NCBI RefSeq assembly: GCF_000686845.1
Contig: NZ_JMLS01000008.1
Span: 124,001 to 188,000, forward strand
From: Paenibacillus sp. UNC451MF
GTDB lineage: Bacteria; Bacillota; Bacilli; Paenibacillales; NBRC-103111
Direction: 5' to 3'
DNA: 64,000 bases
This document shows positions 16,631 to 24,896 of this stretch, piece after piece (position 1 is the first letter of the stretch; every line of letters begins with the position of its first letter). The translations under genes and the position numbers were made by a program. The notes beneath the pieces are model-generated. The model was not told where the DNA came from. It did no database searches and was given only the letters and a program-made list of their open reading frames with translations.

Positions 16631-17602
16631 ATGAAAGTTAGAGTAATAGGAGCGGGAGCGCTAGGGATGCTGATAGCAGCTTCACTAGCTGAAGCAGGCA
16701 TACAGATTGAACTGGTTACACGCAGCCGCGAACAAGCAGATACCTTGAGTGAAGAAGGGCTGCTGCTTTTGAAGAAAAAATCGGATGCCTCTCAGCAGGA
16801 AGTAATAGTGAGACCGATCGTTATGTCGGAAGATAAGTTAGAGCTTACTACAGGTGTTCAAGCTGCACCGGACGTGATCCTATTGATGGTGAAGCAAACT
16901 GCGGTAACAGAGGAGCTGGCAGATAAAATTGCTGCTCAAATGAAGCCGGAAACCAGGTTGATTTGTTTTCAAAATGGAATCGGCCATACGGACATTTTAT
17001 CGCGCAGCATTCCTGCTGAACAAATATGGCTTGCTGTTACCACGGAAGGAGCTTTTCGACACCATTCCCGCTGCGTAGAGCATACCGGTAGAGGACTTAC
17101 ATGGCTCGGACCTTTAAGCATGCCAAACGATCAGAAGAATGAGGATGATTTGGAAAAAAAACTGCAAAAAATGTTTCAAGATGCAGGATTTAATGTGTCT
17201 TTGTCGAACAAAATCACTAGTAAAGTTTGGAATAAACTGTTGATAAATTCCGTAATCAATCCGTTAACAGCTATTTTGCAAATACCTAATGGGAAGTTGA
17301 CACAATTGCCTGCGACCATGCCATTGATGCGTGCGCTCTTCGAAGAAGGCGTTCAACTGGCGGGCAAGCTCGGCATTGAGCTGGCGGACGATTTATGGGA
17401 GCAGCTTCTAACGGTATGTGAACGGACGGCTGCTAACCAGTCCTCGATGCTGCAGGATATTCGTGCTTGTAGGCTAACGGAGCTGGATTCGATTACTGGT
17501 GGCCTGCTCGCCAAAGCGCAGCAAGCAGGCATGGGGCTTCCTGCTCATAGAACGGTGTACCAGCTGGTACGGTCGATTGAGCAGCAGTGGGGAAAAATAT
17601 AG
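16631..17602 (+). CDS. panE: 2-dehydropantoate 2-reductase family protein
   Basis: This 323-residue NADPH-dependent oxidoreductase has an N-terminal Rossmann fold with GAGALG at residues 7-12. The C-terminal helical ApbA/PanE domain contains SNKITSKVWNKLLINSVINPLTAIL, including the conserved catalytic Lys. It reduces ketopantoate to pantoate for coenzyme A synthesis, though paralogues act on other 2-keto acids. ATG 16631 is preferred, 11 bases after AGGGGAG, over an in-frame TTG at 16622. B. subtilis has the same neighbour (ylbQ) between ylbO and bshC. Confidence 0.85.
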   Translation: MKVRVIGAGALGMLIAASLAEAGIQIELVTRSREQADTLSEEGLLLLKKKSDASQQEVIVRPIVMSEDKLELTTGVQAAPDVILLMVKQTAVTEELADKIAAQMKPETRLICFQNGIGHTDILSRSIPAEQIWLAVTTEGAFRHHSRCVEHTGRGLTWLGPLSMPNDQKNEDDLEKKLQKMFQDAGFNVSLSNKITSKVWNKLLINSVINPLTAILQIPNGKLTQLPATMPLMRALFEEGVQLAGKLGIELADDLWEQLLTVCERTAANQSSMLQDIRACRLTELDSITGGLLAKAQQAGMGLPAHRTVYQLVRSIEQQWGKI

Positions 17603-17621
17603 GCAAAGCAGGTGATCCGCT

Positions 17622-18017
17622 GTGAACGGATTCGTGGCTTGGTTGCAGACGGTGTATACGTTTTTGGCACTTGTTCCTTTTGTTTCTTTTTTTGCTGCAT
17701 GGGGCATTGTATACGGCATATTCCGTGACAAGAAGAAAGCAACCTACGCAGCAATTGATGTGACGACCTTATTTTTGATAGGTTCCGTGTCCGTGATGAC
17801 GCAGAGTTTATTCCAATCAGGGCTAGGGCTATGGTTGGTTGTTCTGCTGTTCTTGGTTGTTGGAGGACTTCTTGGCAACATGCAAAACCGTATAAAAGGC
17901 AAAATTAATCCTGTCAAAATTGCGCGAACGTTACTGAGACTAGGATTTGTCGTATTGTCTGCCTGCTATGTACTTTTGTTATTTATCGGCATAGGCAAAT
18001 ACATAGTGGCAAGCTAG
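17622..18017 (+). CDS. DUF3397 membrane protein
   Basis: This 131-residue protein has four predicted transmembrane segments (about 8-30, 42-62, 67-87 and 105-127) and a basic loop KNRIKGKINP-like near residue 90. Topology and position fit DUF3397, found beside ylbQ-type reductases in Bacillales. It starts at GTG 17622, five bases after AGGTGAT. Function is unknown. Confidence 0.75.
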   Translation: MNGFVAWLQTVYTFLALVPFVSFFAAWGIVYGIFRDKKKATYAAIDVTTLFLIGSVSVMTQSLFQSGLGLWLVVLLFLVVGGLLGNMQNRIKGKINPVKIARTLLRLGFVVLSACYVLLLFIGIGKYIVAS

Positions 18018-18125
18018 CGCTTGCCGCATACTCTCGACTCTGAAGTTGACGGTCATAATCAGTGAAATGCTTTTAATGACCGGACGATGAAAGGGGGTAT
18101 CCTGGGTAATTTTGCAGCTCCGAAT

Positions 18126-18488
18126 TTACTTCTTCGCAGTTCCGTCCATTTCCCGTAAAACTCTAATAAAAGCAATGACGTGCTTAATTTCTCCGGAAGA
18201 AAGCGATTTCCCATCCACGGTTATCGTAACCTGATCTAGTTCCAATAACTCAATGTGTTCCGTCCGCTGTATCGCTGGCGGGTGATTAGGTTCAGTAACC
18301 CTACCCAATAAAAAGTCCACCGAAGTACCATAAAGATCTGCAAGCATCTTCGTAGCTTCTAGTGACGGTTCCCGATAACCGGACTCGTAACCTGCGTAGG
18401 TGCTTTTTGCAATTCCTAGTCTATCCGCAATATATTGCAATGACCACCGTTTACTTTTTCGCAGTTCGGTTAATCTATTTAAAAACAT
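18126..18488 (-). CDS. ansR: XRE-family repressor AnsR-like
   Basis: The 120-residue protein starts at ATG 18488 after AAGGGGGA. The longer frame to 18680 runs through the divergent promoter and is not coding. Residues 3-60 form a helix-turn-helix (LTELRKSKRWSLQYIADRLG, then IAKSTYAGYESGYREPSLE), closely resembling B. subtilis AnsR. AnsR represses ansAB and is relieved by aspartate or asparagine. The C-terminal 50 residues are divergent. It is transcribed away from an asparaginase gene, as in B. subtilis, with a palindrome between the two promoters. Confidence 0.85.
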   Translation of the reverse strand: MFLNRLTELRKSKRWSLQYIADRLGIAKSTYAGYESGYREPSLEATKMLADLYGTSVDFLLGRVTEPNHPPAIQRTEHIELLELDQVTITVDGKSLSSGEIKHVIAFIRVLREMDGTAKK

Positions 18489-18516
18489 TGCTTTTATCCC
18501 CCTTATTCCAAATCCC

Positions 18517-18544
18517 ATTATAACATCAGAAATTGGATACTCAA
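18517..18544 (-). promoter_or_regulatory. Promoter of ansR
   Basis: On the minus strand, TTGAGT (18544-18539), a 16-base spacer and TATAAT (18522-18517). Confidence 0.6.
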
Positions 18545-18552
18545 GACATATG

Positions 18553-18567
18553 TACGCGAATCGCGTA
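18553..18567. promoter_or_regulatory. Palindromic operator between ansR and ansA
   Basis: TACGCGA-A-TCGCGTA, a perfect 7-bp inverted repeat around one base, lies between the two divergent -35 elements. It is the best candidate AnsR binding site. A degenerate relative (GCGTACGATTCG) occurs at about 18626-18637. Confidence 0.6.
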
Positions 18568-18575
18568 AAATTCGC

Positions 18576-18604
18576 TTGATTTATCGTTTTTTCACGAATA
18601 TAAT
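18576..18604 (+). promoter_or_regulatory. Sigma-A promoter of ansA
   Basis: TTGATT (18576-18581), a 17-base spacer and TATAAT (18599-18604). Confidence 0.75.
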
Positions 18605-18655
18605 AAGCAAGGAAAGTCGCAAAAAGCGTACGATTCGAATATCTGAGGTGCGATG

Positions 18656-19645
18656 ATGAAAAAATTGCTTTTATTGGCAACAGGAGGAACGATTACGGCC
18701 ATTCAGGGTGATGAAGGTCTGGCTCCTGGGATGAATGCTGAGGAACTAGTCAGCTTTTTGCAGGCTAAGGATCAGAATTATCAAATTGTTAGCAAGCTGT
18801 TAATGAATATTGACAGTACGAATATGCAGCCCGAATCGTGGGTAGAGATTGCCAAGGCTGTATATGATAATTATTCAGAATATGATGGCTTTGTCATAAC
18901 GCACGGCACCGATACGATGGCTTACACATCAGCTGCTCTTTCCTATATGCTGCAAAATCTAAGTAAGCCGGTTGTTATTACTGGTTCTCAAATTCCAATT
19001 AACTATAAGAAGACGGATGCGAAAAAAAACGTGATGGATGCCATTCGGTTCGCCTGTGAAGATACGGGCGGAGTGTTTCTTGTTTTTGACGGAAGGGTAA
19101 TACGTGGAACCAGAGCTGTCAAAATCAGGACGAAAAGCTATGATGCATTCGAAAGCATCAATCATCCGTATGTTGCCTATATAAACGATACCGGTATTAA
19201 ATATGTAAGCTCCAAGCCAGGCAAAAGTACGAAAAAGCCGAAGCTTGACGCTTCGCTGTGCCCGGATGTATTTCTGCTGAAGCTGCTGCCGGGAACGAAG
19301 CCGGAGCTGTTCAGTCAATTGAAACCCCTTTATAAAGGAGTCATCATTGAAAGCTTTGGTAATGGAGGGATCCCTTTCCAAGGGAGGGATTTGTTGCCTG
19401 AGGTAAGAGAGTTAATTGCTTCCGGTATTGCTGTCGTGATCTCAACTCAATGTCTTGAAGAAGGGGAAGATTTGAATCTTTATGAGGTTGGGCGCAAGGT
19501 TGCTCAAGACAGAATCATTCTTTCCGGGGACATGAACACGGAGGCTATCGTGCCTAAATTGATGTGGGCATTAGGGAAGACGGAGGATCTTGACGAAGTT
19601 AAGAAAATTATGGAGAAGCCAATCAACCAAGATACAACGTTGTAG
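18656..19645 (+). CDS. ansA: L-asparaginase, type I-like
   Basis: This 329-residue enzyme hydrolyses asparagine to aspartate and ammonia. The nucleophile Thr12 lies in ATGGTI, and the second catalytic Thr-Asp in THGTDTM near residues 83-88; GSQIPI and GGIPF follow in family order. No signal peptide is present, so it is cytoplasmic. ATG 18656 is chosen because TGAGGTG ends five bases before it; an adjacent ATG at 18653 would leave only two. B. subtilis ansA is followed by ansB (aspartase), but here no ansB follows. Confidence 0.92.
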   Translation: MKKLLLLATGGTITAIQGDEGLAPGMNAEELVSFLQAKDQNYQIVSKLLMNIDSTNMQPESWVEIAKAVYDNYSEYDGFVITHGTDTMAYTSAALSYMLQNLSKPVVITGSQIPINYKKTDAKKNVMDAIRFACEDTGGVFLVFDGRVIRGTRAVKIRTKSYDAFESINHPYVAYINDTGIKYVSSKPGKSTKKPKLDASLCPDVFLLKLLPGTKPELFSQLKPLYKGVIIESFGNGGIPFQGRDLLPEVRELIASGIAVVISTQCLEEGEDLNLYEVGRKVAQDRIILSGDMNTEAIVPKLMWALGKTEDLDEVKKIMEKPINQDTTL

Positions 19646-19996
19646 GCTAATGTGCGCGGAAAGCGACTTCCGCAGCATGTGACAAACTGTATAATCACAG
19701 CATCACAGGAAATAATAATCGCGAGGTTTCAATCCATAGAAACAATATAGTAGGAACCTAATTATGGGCTCCTATTCCTTCGTTTTATAAATGTACTAAT
19801 GAGTTAAAGTTCATTTTGTGTCAGATTTTCTAATAATTAATTGACCTTTGGTCGTATATTTCCCATTTGGTAACGGTTTCAATCATTTACATTTTTAAAA
19901 TAATCGTTTATTATTCTAGTGTGTAAACTCTGAGTCATATTTTCTAACATGACAAAGAGATTCCATATAATTACATAATAAAAGGGAGGAACATTT
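19646..19996. other. Intergenic region of 351 bases upstream of oppA
   Basis: It contains a weak hairpin at about 19749-19773 (TAGGAACC/GGGCTCCTA) that may end ansA, an A/T-rich tract, a CodY-box-like sequence at 19824-19838 and a TATAAT at 19966-19971 without a clear -35. The oppA ribosome binding site AAAGGGAGGA ends the region. No reading frame is supported. Confidence 0.6.
19824..19838. promoter_or_regulatory. CodY-box-like site upstream of oppA
   Basis: GATTTTCTAATAATT matches the CodY consensus AATTTTCWGAAAATT at 12 of 15 positions. CodY represses oligopeptide uptake operons in several Firmicutes when branched-chain amino acids are plentiful. Confidence 0.35.
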
Positions 19997-21652
19997 ATGA
20001 AGTTGAATAAGCTTCTTGTTCTGGCGACAGTTACAGCTATGCTGGGCACAGCGGTGGGATGCTCGACGGACAACTCGAAGAATCAAGCTGGGGGTACAGA
20101 TACTAAAGCGCCGGCACAAGAATTTAAAATTAATTTGTCGGCTGAACCGCCTGCGTTGGATAGCTCCATTGCTACGACGAATCCGACGTTTACAATCTTG
20201 AATGCAATCAATGAAGGGTTGTACCGTTTGGACAAGGATGGCAAGCCACAACCGGCTCTTGCCAAAGATTTGCCGCAAATTTCCGCTGATGGCTTGGTTT
20301 ACACGATTACTCTGCGCGATGGTCTAACATGGGCAGACGGTACGCCGTTGAAGGCAGCTGACTTTGAATATGCATTCAAACGTACTCTAGACCCGACTAC
20401 CAAAGCGAAATATGCTTCCATGCTTGCTTGGATCAAAGGTGGAGCGGCTTTTACAAAAGCGAAGCCAGAAGAGGCTGAAGCGAAAAAAGCAGAAGTGGGC
20501 GTTAAAGCTAAAGACGATAAAACGCTTGAAATCACTTTGGAAAAACCGGTCGCTTTCTTTACAGACCAACTCTCCATGCCGTTATTCTTCCCTCAAAAAT
20601 CCGATTTTGTAAAAGCTCAAGGAGATAAGTACGGTGCTGATGCTGATAAAGTCATCGGAGCTGGACCTTTCAAATTGGAGAAATGGGATCATGAGCAGCA
20701 GTTGACACTTGTTAAAAACGATAAATATTGGGATGCAGCTAACGTGAAGCTGACAAAAGTAACAGTTAACGTTGTTAAAGACGCAAGCACTTCCCTTAAT
20801 ATGTTTGAAACAAACCAAGTAGATTTGACGGAATTGAAAGGCGATCAATTCAAAATGTACGAAGGTAAGCCTGAATTGACCCTGAAAAAAGAATTCGTTT
20901 CTTCCTACGTTATGTTCCAAGTGAAGAAAGTACCTGCATTTGCTAATGCGAAAGTTCGTCAAGCGTTGGGTATGGCTATTGACCGTAAAGCACTGAATGA
21001 AGTTGTGCTCGGCGGAGCTTCTATTCCTTCCACTGGCTTGGTACCTGGAACTGTTAGTGACGGTAACAAACAGGAATTCCGTAAAGTAGCAGGCGATACA
21101 CAACCTGCATTTGACGCTGCAAAAGCAAAAACGTTGCTGGCTGAAGGCTTGAAAGAATTGAACATGACCTCTTTGCCGCCATTCAAGCTGACATCTGACG
21201 ATACAGATTCTTCCAAGAAAACAATTGAGTTTATCCAAGCTCAATGGAAACAAAATCTTGGCGTTGACGTAACTGGCGAGCCATTGCCATTCGCACTGCG
21301 CGTGAAAAACATGCAGGAAGGCAACTTTGATACTTTGATCGGTCTATGGGGCGCAGATTACAACGATCCGATGACTTTCCTCGACATGTGGTTGTCAGAT
21401 AACAAATCTTTCAACTATATGCAGTATAGCAATCCGGTGTATGATGAATTAGTAAGAGGCGCAGATAAAGAAGTTGATTTGGCTAAACGTTCCAAAATGC
21501 TGGTTGACGCTGAGAAACAGCTGATGAACGACATGCCGTTAAGCCCGCTTTATTTCCGGACAAGACCTTATGCTAAAAAAGTCAGTGTGGATGGCTTGAT
21601 TCTACCGGCTATGTCTAAAGAGTGGGAATTGAAATGGGTTAACATTAAGTAA
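19997..21652 (+). CDS. oppA: Oligopeptide ABC transporter substrate-binding lipoprotein OppA
   Basis: This 551-residue lipoprotein has a signal peptide ending in AVGC with lipidated Cys22, followed by a Ser/Asn/Gly linker. The mature part is a family 5 solute-binding protein: INLSAEPPALDSSI, NEGLYRLDKDGKPQPALA and YTITLRDGLTWADGTPL mark domain I, and the C-terminal YNDPMTFLDMW and MPLSPLYFRTRPY are typical OppA motifs. It captures oligopeptides at the cell surface for OppBCDF. A terminator directly follows, which would make oppA more abundant than the downstream genes. Confidence 0.92.
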   Translation: MKLNKLLVLATVTAMLGTAVGCSTDNSKNQAGGTDTKAPAQEFKINLSAEPPALDSSIATTNPTFTILNAINEGLYRLDKDGKPQPALAKDLPQISADGLVYTITLRDGLTWADGTPLKAADFEYAFKRTLDPTTKAKYASMLAWIKGGAAFTKAKPEEAEAKKAEVGVKAKDDKTLEITLEKPVAFFTDQLSMPLFFPQKSDFVKAQGDKYGADADKVIGAGPFKLEKWDHEQQLTLVKNDKYWDAANVKLTKVTVNVVKDASTSLNMFETNQVDLTELKGDQFKMYEGKPELTLKKEFVSSYVMFQVKKVPAFANAKVRQALGMAIDRKALNEVVLGGASIPSTGLVPGTVSDGNKQEFRKVAGDTQPAFDAAKAKTLLAEGLKELNMTSLPPFKLTSDDTDSSKKTIEFIQAQWKQNLGVDVTGEPLPFALRVKNMQEGNFDTLIGLWGADYNDPMTFLDMWLSDNKSFNYMQYSNPVYDELVRGADKEVDLAKRSKMLVDAEKQLMNDMPLSPLYFRTRPYAKKVSVDGLILPAMSKEWELKWVNIK

Positions 21653-21680
21653 TTAAGGTTTAGGTTATAACGTTCAACCT

Positions 21681-21722
21681 AGGGCCGTTCTGCAGCCGTT
21701 TGGAACGGCCCTTTATTTTTTT
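21681..21722 (+). terminator. Terminator between oppA and oppB (likely partial)
   Basis: AGGGCCGTTC (21681-21690) pairs with GAACGGCCCT (21703-21712), followed by TTATTTTTTT. As no promoter is obvious before oppB, read-through past this site probably feeds oppBCDF. Confidence 0.8.
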
Positions 21723-21761
21723 GCAAGTTGCCCGATTGAGCTGTCTATGTGGATCGAAGCG

Positions 21762-21818
21762 GAACTGTTTCGCAAACATAGTCTCGCGTGTATATCGTCT
21801 ATGCTTGCGAAACAGTTC
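21762..21818 (+). repeat. Long 20-bp inverted repeat between oppA and oppB
   Basis: GAACTGTTTCGCAAACATAG (21762-21781) and its reverse complement with one mismatch (21799-21818) flank a 17-base loop. There is no transposase, no T run and no coding frame, so a structured RNA or mobile-element remnant are both possible. Confidence 0.7.
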
Positions 21819-21945
21819 GGCTCCATAAGAATGCGGGACCGACTGTTTTGTGCTCTCCACGTCTACCATGTGTACCGCATCCTGCGGTTGCAAGCCCCTG
21901 AAATGCGTCAATACGTATTTCTTAATTAAGTACAGGAGGTGTAAT

Positions 21946-22881
21946 ATGCTTCGCTATACGTTTCGTCGTTTGGTCTATATGGTAGTTACCCTGTGGCTGA
22001 TCGTAACGTTCACCTTTGTGCTGATGAAGAATTTGCCGGGTGATCCGTTCGGTGAAGACACATTAAAACTTACTGCAGAGCAGAAGCAGCTTTTATATGC
22101 CCAATATGGTTTGGATAAACCAATATGGGAGCAGTATTTAAAGTATCTTAACAATGTCATTCACGGAGATTTAGGCGTTTCTTACGCTTTCCCTACCCGT
22201 AAAGTTACTGAAATCATTGCACAAGGTTTTCCTGCGTCTCTTGAATTGGGACTCTGGGCGTTATGTATTGCTATTGTAGTTGGACTTATTCTAGGTATTG
22301 TTGCTTCCCTTAATCACAATAAGGGCTGGGACATCGGTGCGATGTTCACAGCAGTAGTAGGGATTTCGATTCCATCCTTCGTTCTTGCGCCGTTGTTGTC
22401 TTATTTTGTTGGGGTTAAGCTTGGTTGGCTTCCTGCTGGGATGTGGACCGGGGCTTCTAGTCGTATACTGCCTGCTATTTCGCTATCATTCGGGACCATT
22501 GCTATCTTAGCTAGATTGATGAGAACTTCCATGCTGGATGTACTAAGTCTCGATTATATCAAGACGGCTAAAGCAAAAGGCTTGTCACAGAGAGCTATAG
22601 TTGTACGCCATACACTTAGAAACGCGATTTTGCCTGTAGTAACCGTATTGGGTCCGGTGTTTGTTAACCTGATTACAGGTACGCTGATTGTTGAGCAAAT
22701 CTTTGTCGTTCCTGGGCTTGGTAAGCACTTTGTCCAATCGATTTACTCTAACGATTATACGATGATTACCGGATTGACCATTTTCTATTCTTTCCTTTTA
22801 GTCGTTGTCTTGTTCATAACCGATATATTGTACGGGCTGGTAGACCCGCGTATTCGTCTGACCAAGGGAGGTTCCAAATGA
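21946..22881 (+). CDS. oppB: Oligopeptide ABC transporter permease OppB
   Basis: The 311-residue permease starts at ATG 21946, after AGGAGGTG; the frame extends to 21850 without support. It has six transmembrane segments. The N-terminus (MLRYTFRRLVYMVVTLWLIV) and the EAA-like loop DYIKTAKAKGLSQRAIVVRHTLRNA, which contacts the ATPases, are typical of OppB/DppB. It forms the channel with OppC. Its stop overlaps the oppC start (ATGA). Confidence 0.93.
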   Translation: MLRYTFRRLVYMVVTLWLIVTFTFVLMKNLPGDPFGEDTLKLTAEQKQLLYAQYGLDKPIWEQYLKYLNNVIHGDLGVSYAFPTRKVTEIIAQGFPASLELGLWALCIAIVVGLILGIVASLNHNKGWDIGAMFTAVVGISIPSFVLAPLLSYFVGVKLGWLPAGMWTGASSRILPAISLSFGTIAILARLMRTSMLDVLSLDYIKTAKAKGLSQRAIVVRHTLRNAILPVVTVLGPVFVNLITGTLIVEQIFVVPGLGKHFVQSIYSNDYTMITGLTIFYSFLLVVVLFITDILYGLVDPRIRLTKGGSK

Positions 22882-23798
22882 TGCAGCAAATTTCGAAAGA
22901 CATGTTTGAGCCGGCAGCTAAAGGAACAGCCCAAGGCGATGTTATCGTTAGGCCATCCTTGACGTACTGGCAAGATGCCTGGAGAAGACTTAAGAAAAAT
23001 AAGCTCGCTATGTTCGGGCTTATCACGTTGATCGTACTAAGTATCTTGTCCATATTCGGACCGATCTTTTCACATTATGATTACGCAACGCAAAACTATG
23101 ATATTAAAAACCTCAAGCCATCCGGTGAGCATTGGTTTGGAACCGACGATTTCGGACGTGACCTGTGGGTCCGCGTATGGTGGGGCACTCGGATCTCGTT
23201 GGCAATCGGTCTTGCAGCCGCTTTGCTCGACTTGGTATTCGGAGTTTTGTACGGCGGGATTTCCGCTTATTACGGTGGACGTGTCGATGATGTTATGCAG
23301 CGTATTATTGAAATTGTATACTCCATTCCGTTCCTGTTGATTTCCATCCTGCTTATTGTAGTTATAGGGCCGGGATTTAAAACTATCATTATCGCTTACG
23401 CAATTACTGGTTGGGTTCCGATGGCTCGTTTGGTCCGAGGACAAATCCTGACGTTGAAGGAACAGGAATACGTTCTTGCCGCACGCACTTTGGGTGCTAA
23501 TGGCGCACGTATTATATTGAAGCATTTGGTGCCTAATGCATTAGGCTTAATTATCGTACAAATTACCTTTATCGTTCCGTCGGCTATTTTTACCGAAGCT
23601 TTCTTGAGCTTTATCGGATTAGGAATTCGCGTTCCGTTAGCTTCCTTGGGTGCGTTGCTTTCTGATGGTGCAAGTGCAATTCGTTTGTATCCGCATCGAA
23701 TTATTTTCCCTACAATTATTTTTAGCTTGATCTTGATGAGCTTTAACCTTTTAGGCGATGGTCTTCGTGATGCATTGGATCCGAAAATGAGAAAATAA
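22878..23798 (+). CDS. oppC: Oligopeptide ABC transporter permease OppC
   Basis: This 306-residue permease has an N-terminal cytoplasmic tail (about 45 residues), an SLTYWQDAWRRLKKNKLAM signature before the first membrane segment, and the periplasm-facing loop HWFGTDDFGRDLWVRVWWGTR characteristic of OppC/DppC. The EAA loop EYVLAARTLGANGARIILKH lies near residue 200. It pairs with OppB and is translationally coupled to it by a four-base overlap. Confidence 0.93.
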   Translation: MMQQISKDMFEPAAKGTAQGDVIVRPSLTYWQDAWRRLKKNKLAMFGLITLIVLSILSIFGPIFSHYDYATQNYDIKNLKPSGEHWFGTDDFGRDLWVRVWWGTRISLAIGLAAALLDLVFGVLYGGISAYYGGRVDDVMQRIIEIVYSIPFLLISILLIVVIGPGFKTIIIAYAITGWVPMARLVRGQILTLKEQEYVLAARTLGANGARIILKHLVPNALGLIIVQITFIVPSAIFTEAFLSFIGLGIRVPLASLGALLSDGASAIRLYPHRIIFPTIIFSLILMSFNLLGDGLRDALDPKMRK

Positions 23799-23870
23799 TG
23801 CCGGAATGGGGGAAGATTTTATTCCCGAAAAAGCTTATGCTTATATTAAAGCAAGCAGGAGGTGCCAATA

Positions 23871-24896
23871 ATGAGTCAAAATATATTAGAGGTCAAAGAT
23901 CTCAAGGTATCCTTTCGCACTTATGTCGGAGAAGTACAGGCGGTACGTGGCGTTTCCTTCGAACTTAAAAAGGGGGAAGTGCTGGCGATCGTAGGTGAAT
24001 CCGGCTGCGGAAAATCCGTTACTGCGCAAACGATCATGAGACTGATCCCGTCGCCTCCAAGTGTCATTAAAGGCGGATCGATCTTGTTTGATGGTAAAAC
24101 GGAAATTACTAAAATTTCGGATAAACAAATGGAGAAAATCCGTGGTTCGGAGATGGGGATGATTTTCCAGGATCCGATGACTTCTTTGAACCCGACCATG
24201 ACGATAGGCAAGCAGATTACAGAAGGCTTGATTAAGCATCAAAATGTAACTAAAGCCGAAGCAAACAACAAGGCTATTGAAATTTTGAAGCTGGTGGGTA
24301 TTTCGAATCCGGAAGGTCGTATTCATCAATACCCGCATGAATTCTCGGGTGGTATGCGTCAGCGTGTTATGATTGCCATCTCTTTGGCTTGCAGTCCGAA
24401 GCTGCTCATTGCTGATGAACCGACAACCGCTCTTGACGTGACGATCCAGGCGCAAATTATTGATTTGATGAAAACCTTGTCTGAAAAGACTGAAGCTTCT
24501 ATTATAGTAATAACGCATGACTTGGGTGTCGTGGCGGAGATGGCTCAGCGTGTTATCGTTATGTATGCAGGTAAAGTTGTGGAGCAAGGAACAGTGGACG
24601 AGCTGTTCTATAATCCGCAACATCCATACACATGGGGACTGTTGCGTTCTGTACCGCGTCTGGATCATGATTCCGATAGCGAGCTCGTTCCGATTCCCGG
24701 AACGCCTCCCGATTTATTCGCTCCGCCCAAAGGCTGTGCTTTCGCAGCACGCTGCCCGTATGCAATGAAAGCATGTTTGGAAATAGATCCTGAGCATACC
24801 AAGCTTACGGACACGCATTCGGCTGCCTGTTGGCTGCTTCATCCCGATGCGCCGAAAGTAGAACGTCCGGTAGAAGTGGGAGGTGGAACTCGATGA
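23871..24896 (+). CDS. oppD: Oligopeptide ABC transporter ATPase OppD
   Basis: This 341-residue ATPase has Walker A GESGCGKS near residue 42, Q-loop MIFQDPMTSLNP, signature FSGGMRQRVMIA and Walker B LLIADEPTTALD, with the C-terminal oligo_HPY domain containing PPKGCAFAARCPYA, whose cysteines bind Fe-S in some homologues. The start at ATG 23871 follows AGGAGGTG; a GTG at 23862 lies within that site. Its stop overlaps oppF (ATGA). Confidence 0.93.
   Translation: MSQNILEVKDLKVSFRTYVGEVQAVRGVSFELKKGEVLAIVGESGCGKSVTAQTIMRLIPSPPSVIKGGSILFDGKTEITKISDKQMEKIRGSEMGMIFQDPMTSLNPTMTIGKQITEGLIKHQNVTKAEANNKAIEILKLVGISNPEGRIHQYPHEFSGGMRQRVMIAISLACSPKLLIADEPTTALDVTIQAQIIDLMKTLSEKTEASIIVITHDLGVVAEMAQRVIVMYAGKVVEQGTVDELFYNPQHPYTWGLLRSVPRLDHDSDSELVPIPGTPPDLFAPPKGCAFAARCPYAMKACLEIDPEHTKLTDTHSAACWLLHPDAPKVERPVEVGGGTR

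Noticed and set aside
18489-18680. N-terminal extension of the AnsR-like protein
   Set aside because: It would translate through both divergent promoters and the operator; ATG 18488 has a good ribosome binding site and matches the family start.
20582-21253. A 223-codon minus-strand frame opposite oppA
   Set aside because: Shadow frame rich in Cys and Phe, with no ribosome binding site; oppA on the plus strand is certain.
21762-21818. Inverted repeat as the ends of an insertion sequence
   Set aside because: The arms are only 17 bases apart, no transposase is present and no target-site duplication was seen.
21660-21929. Short frames on both strands in the oppA-oppB gap
   Set aside because: They span the terminator and the long inverted repeat, have no ribosome binding site, and arise from the palindromic sequence.
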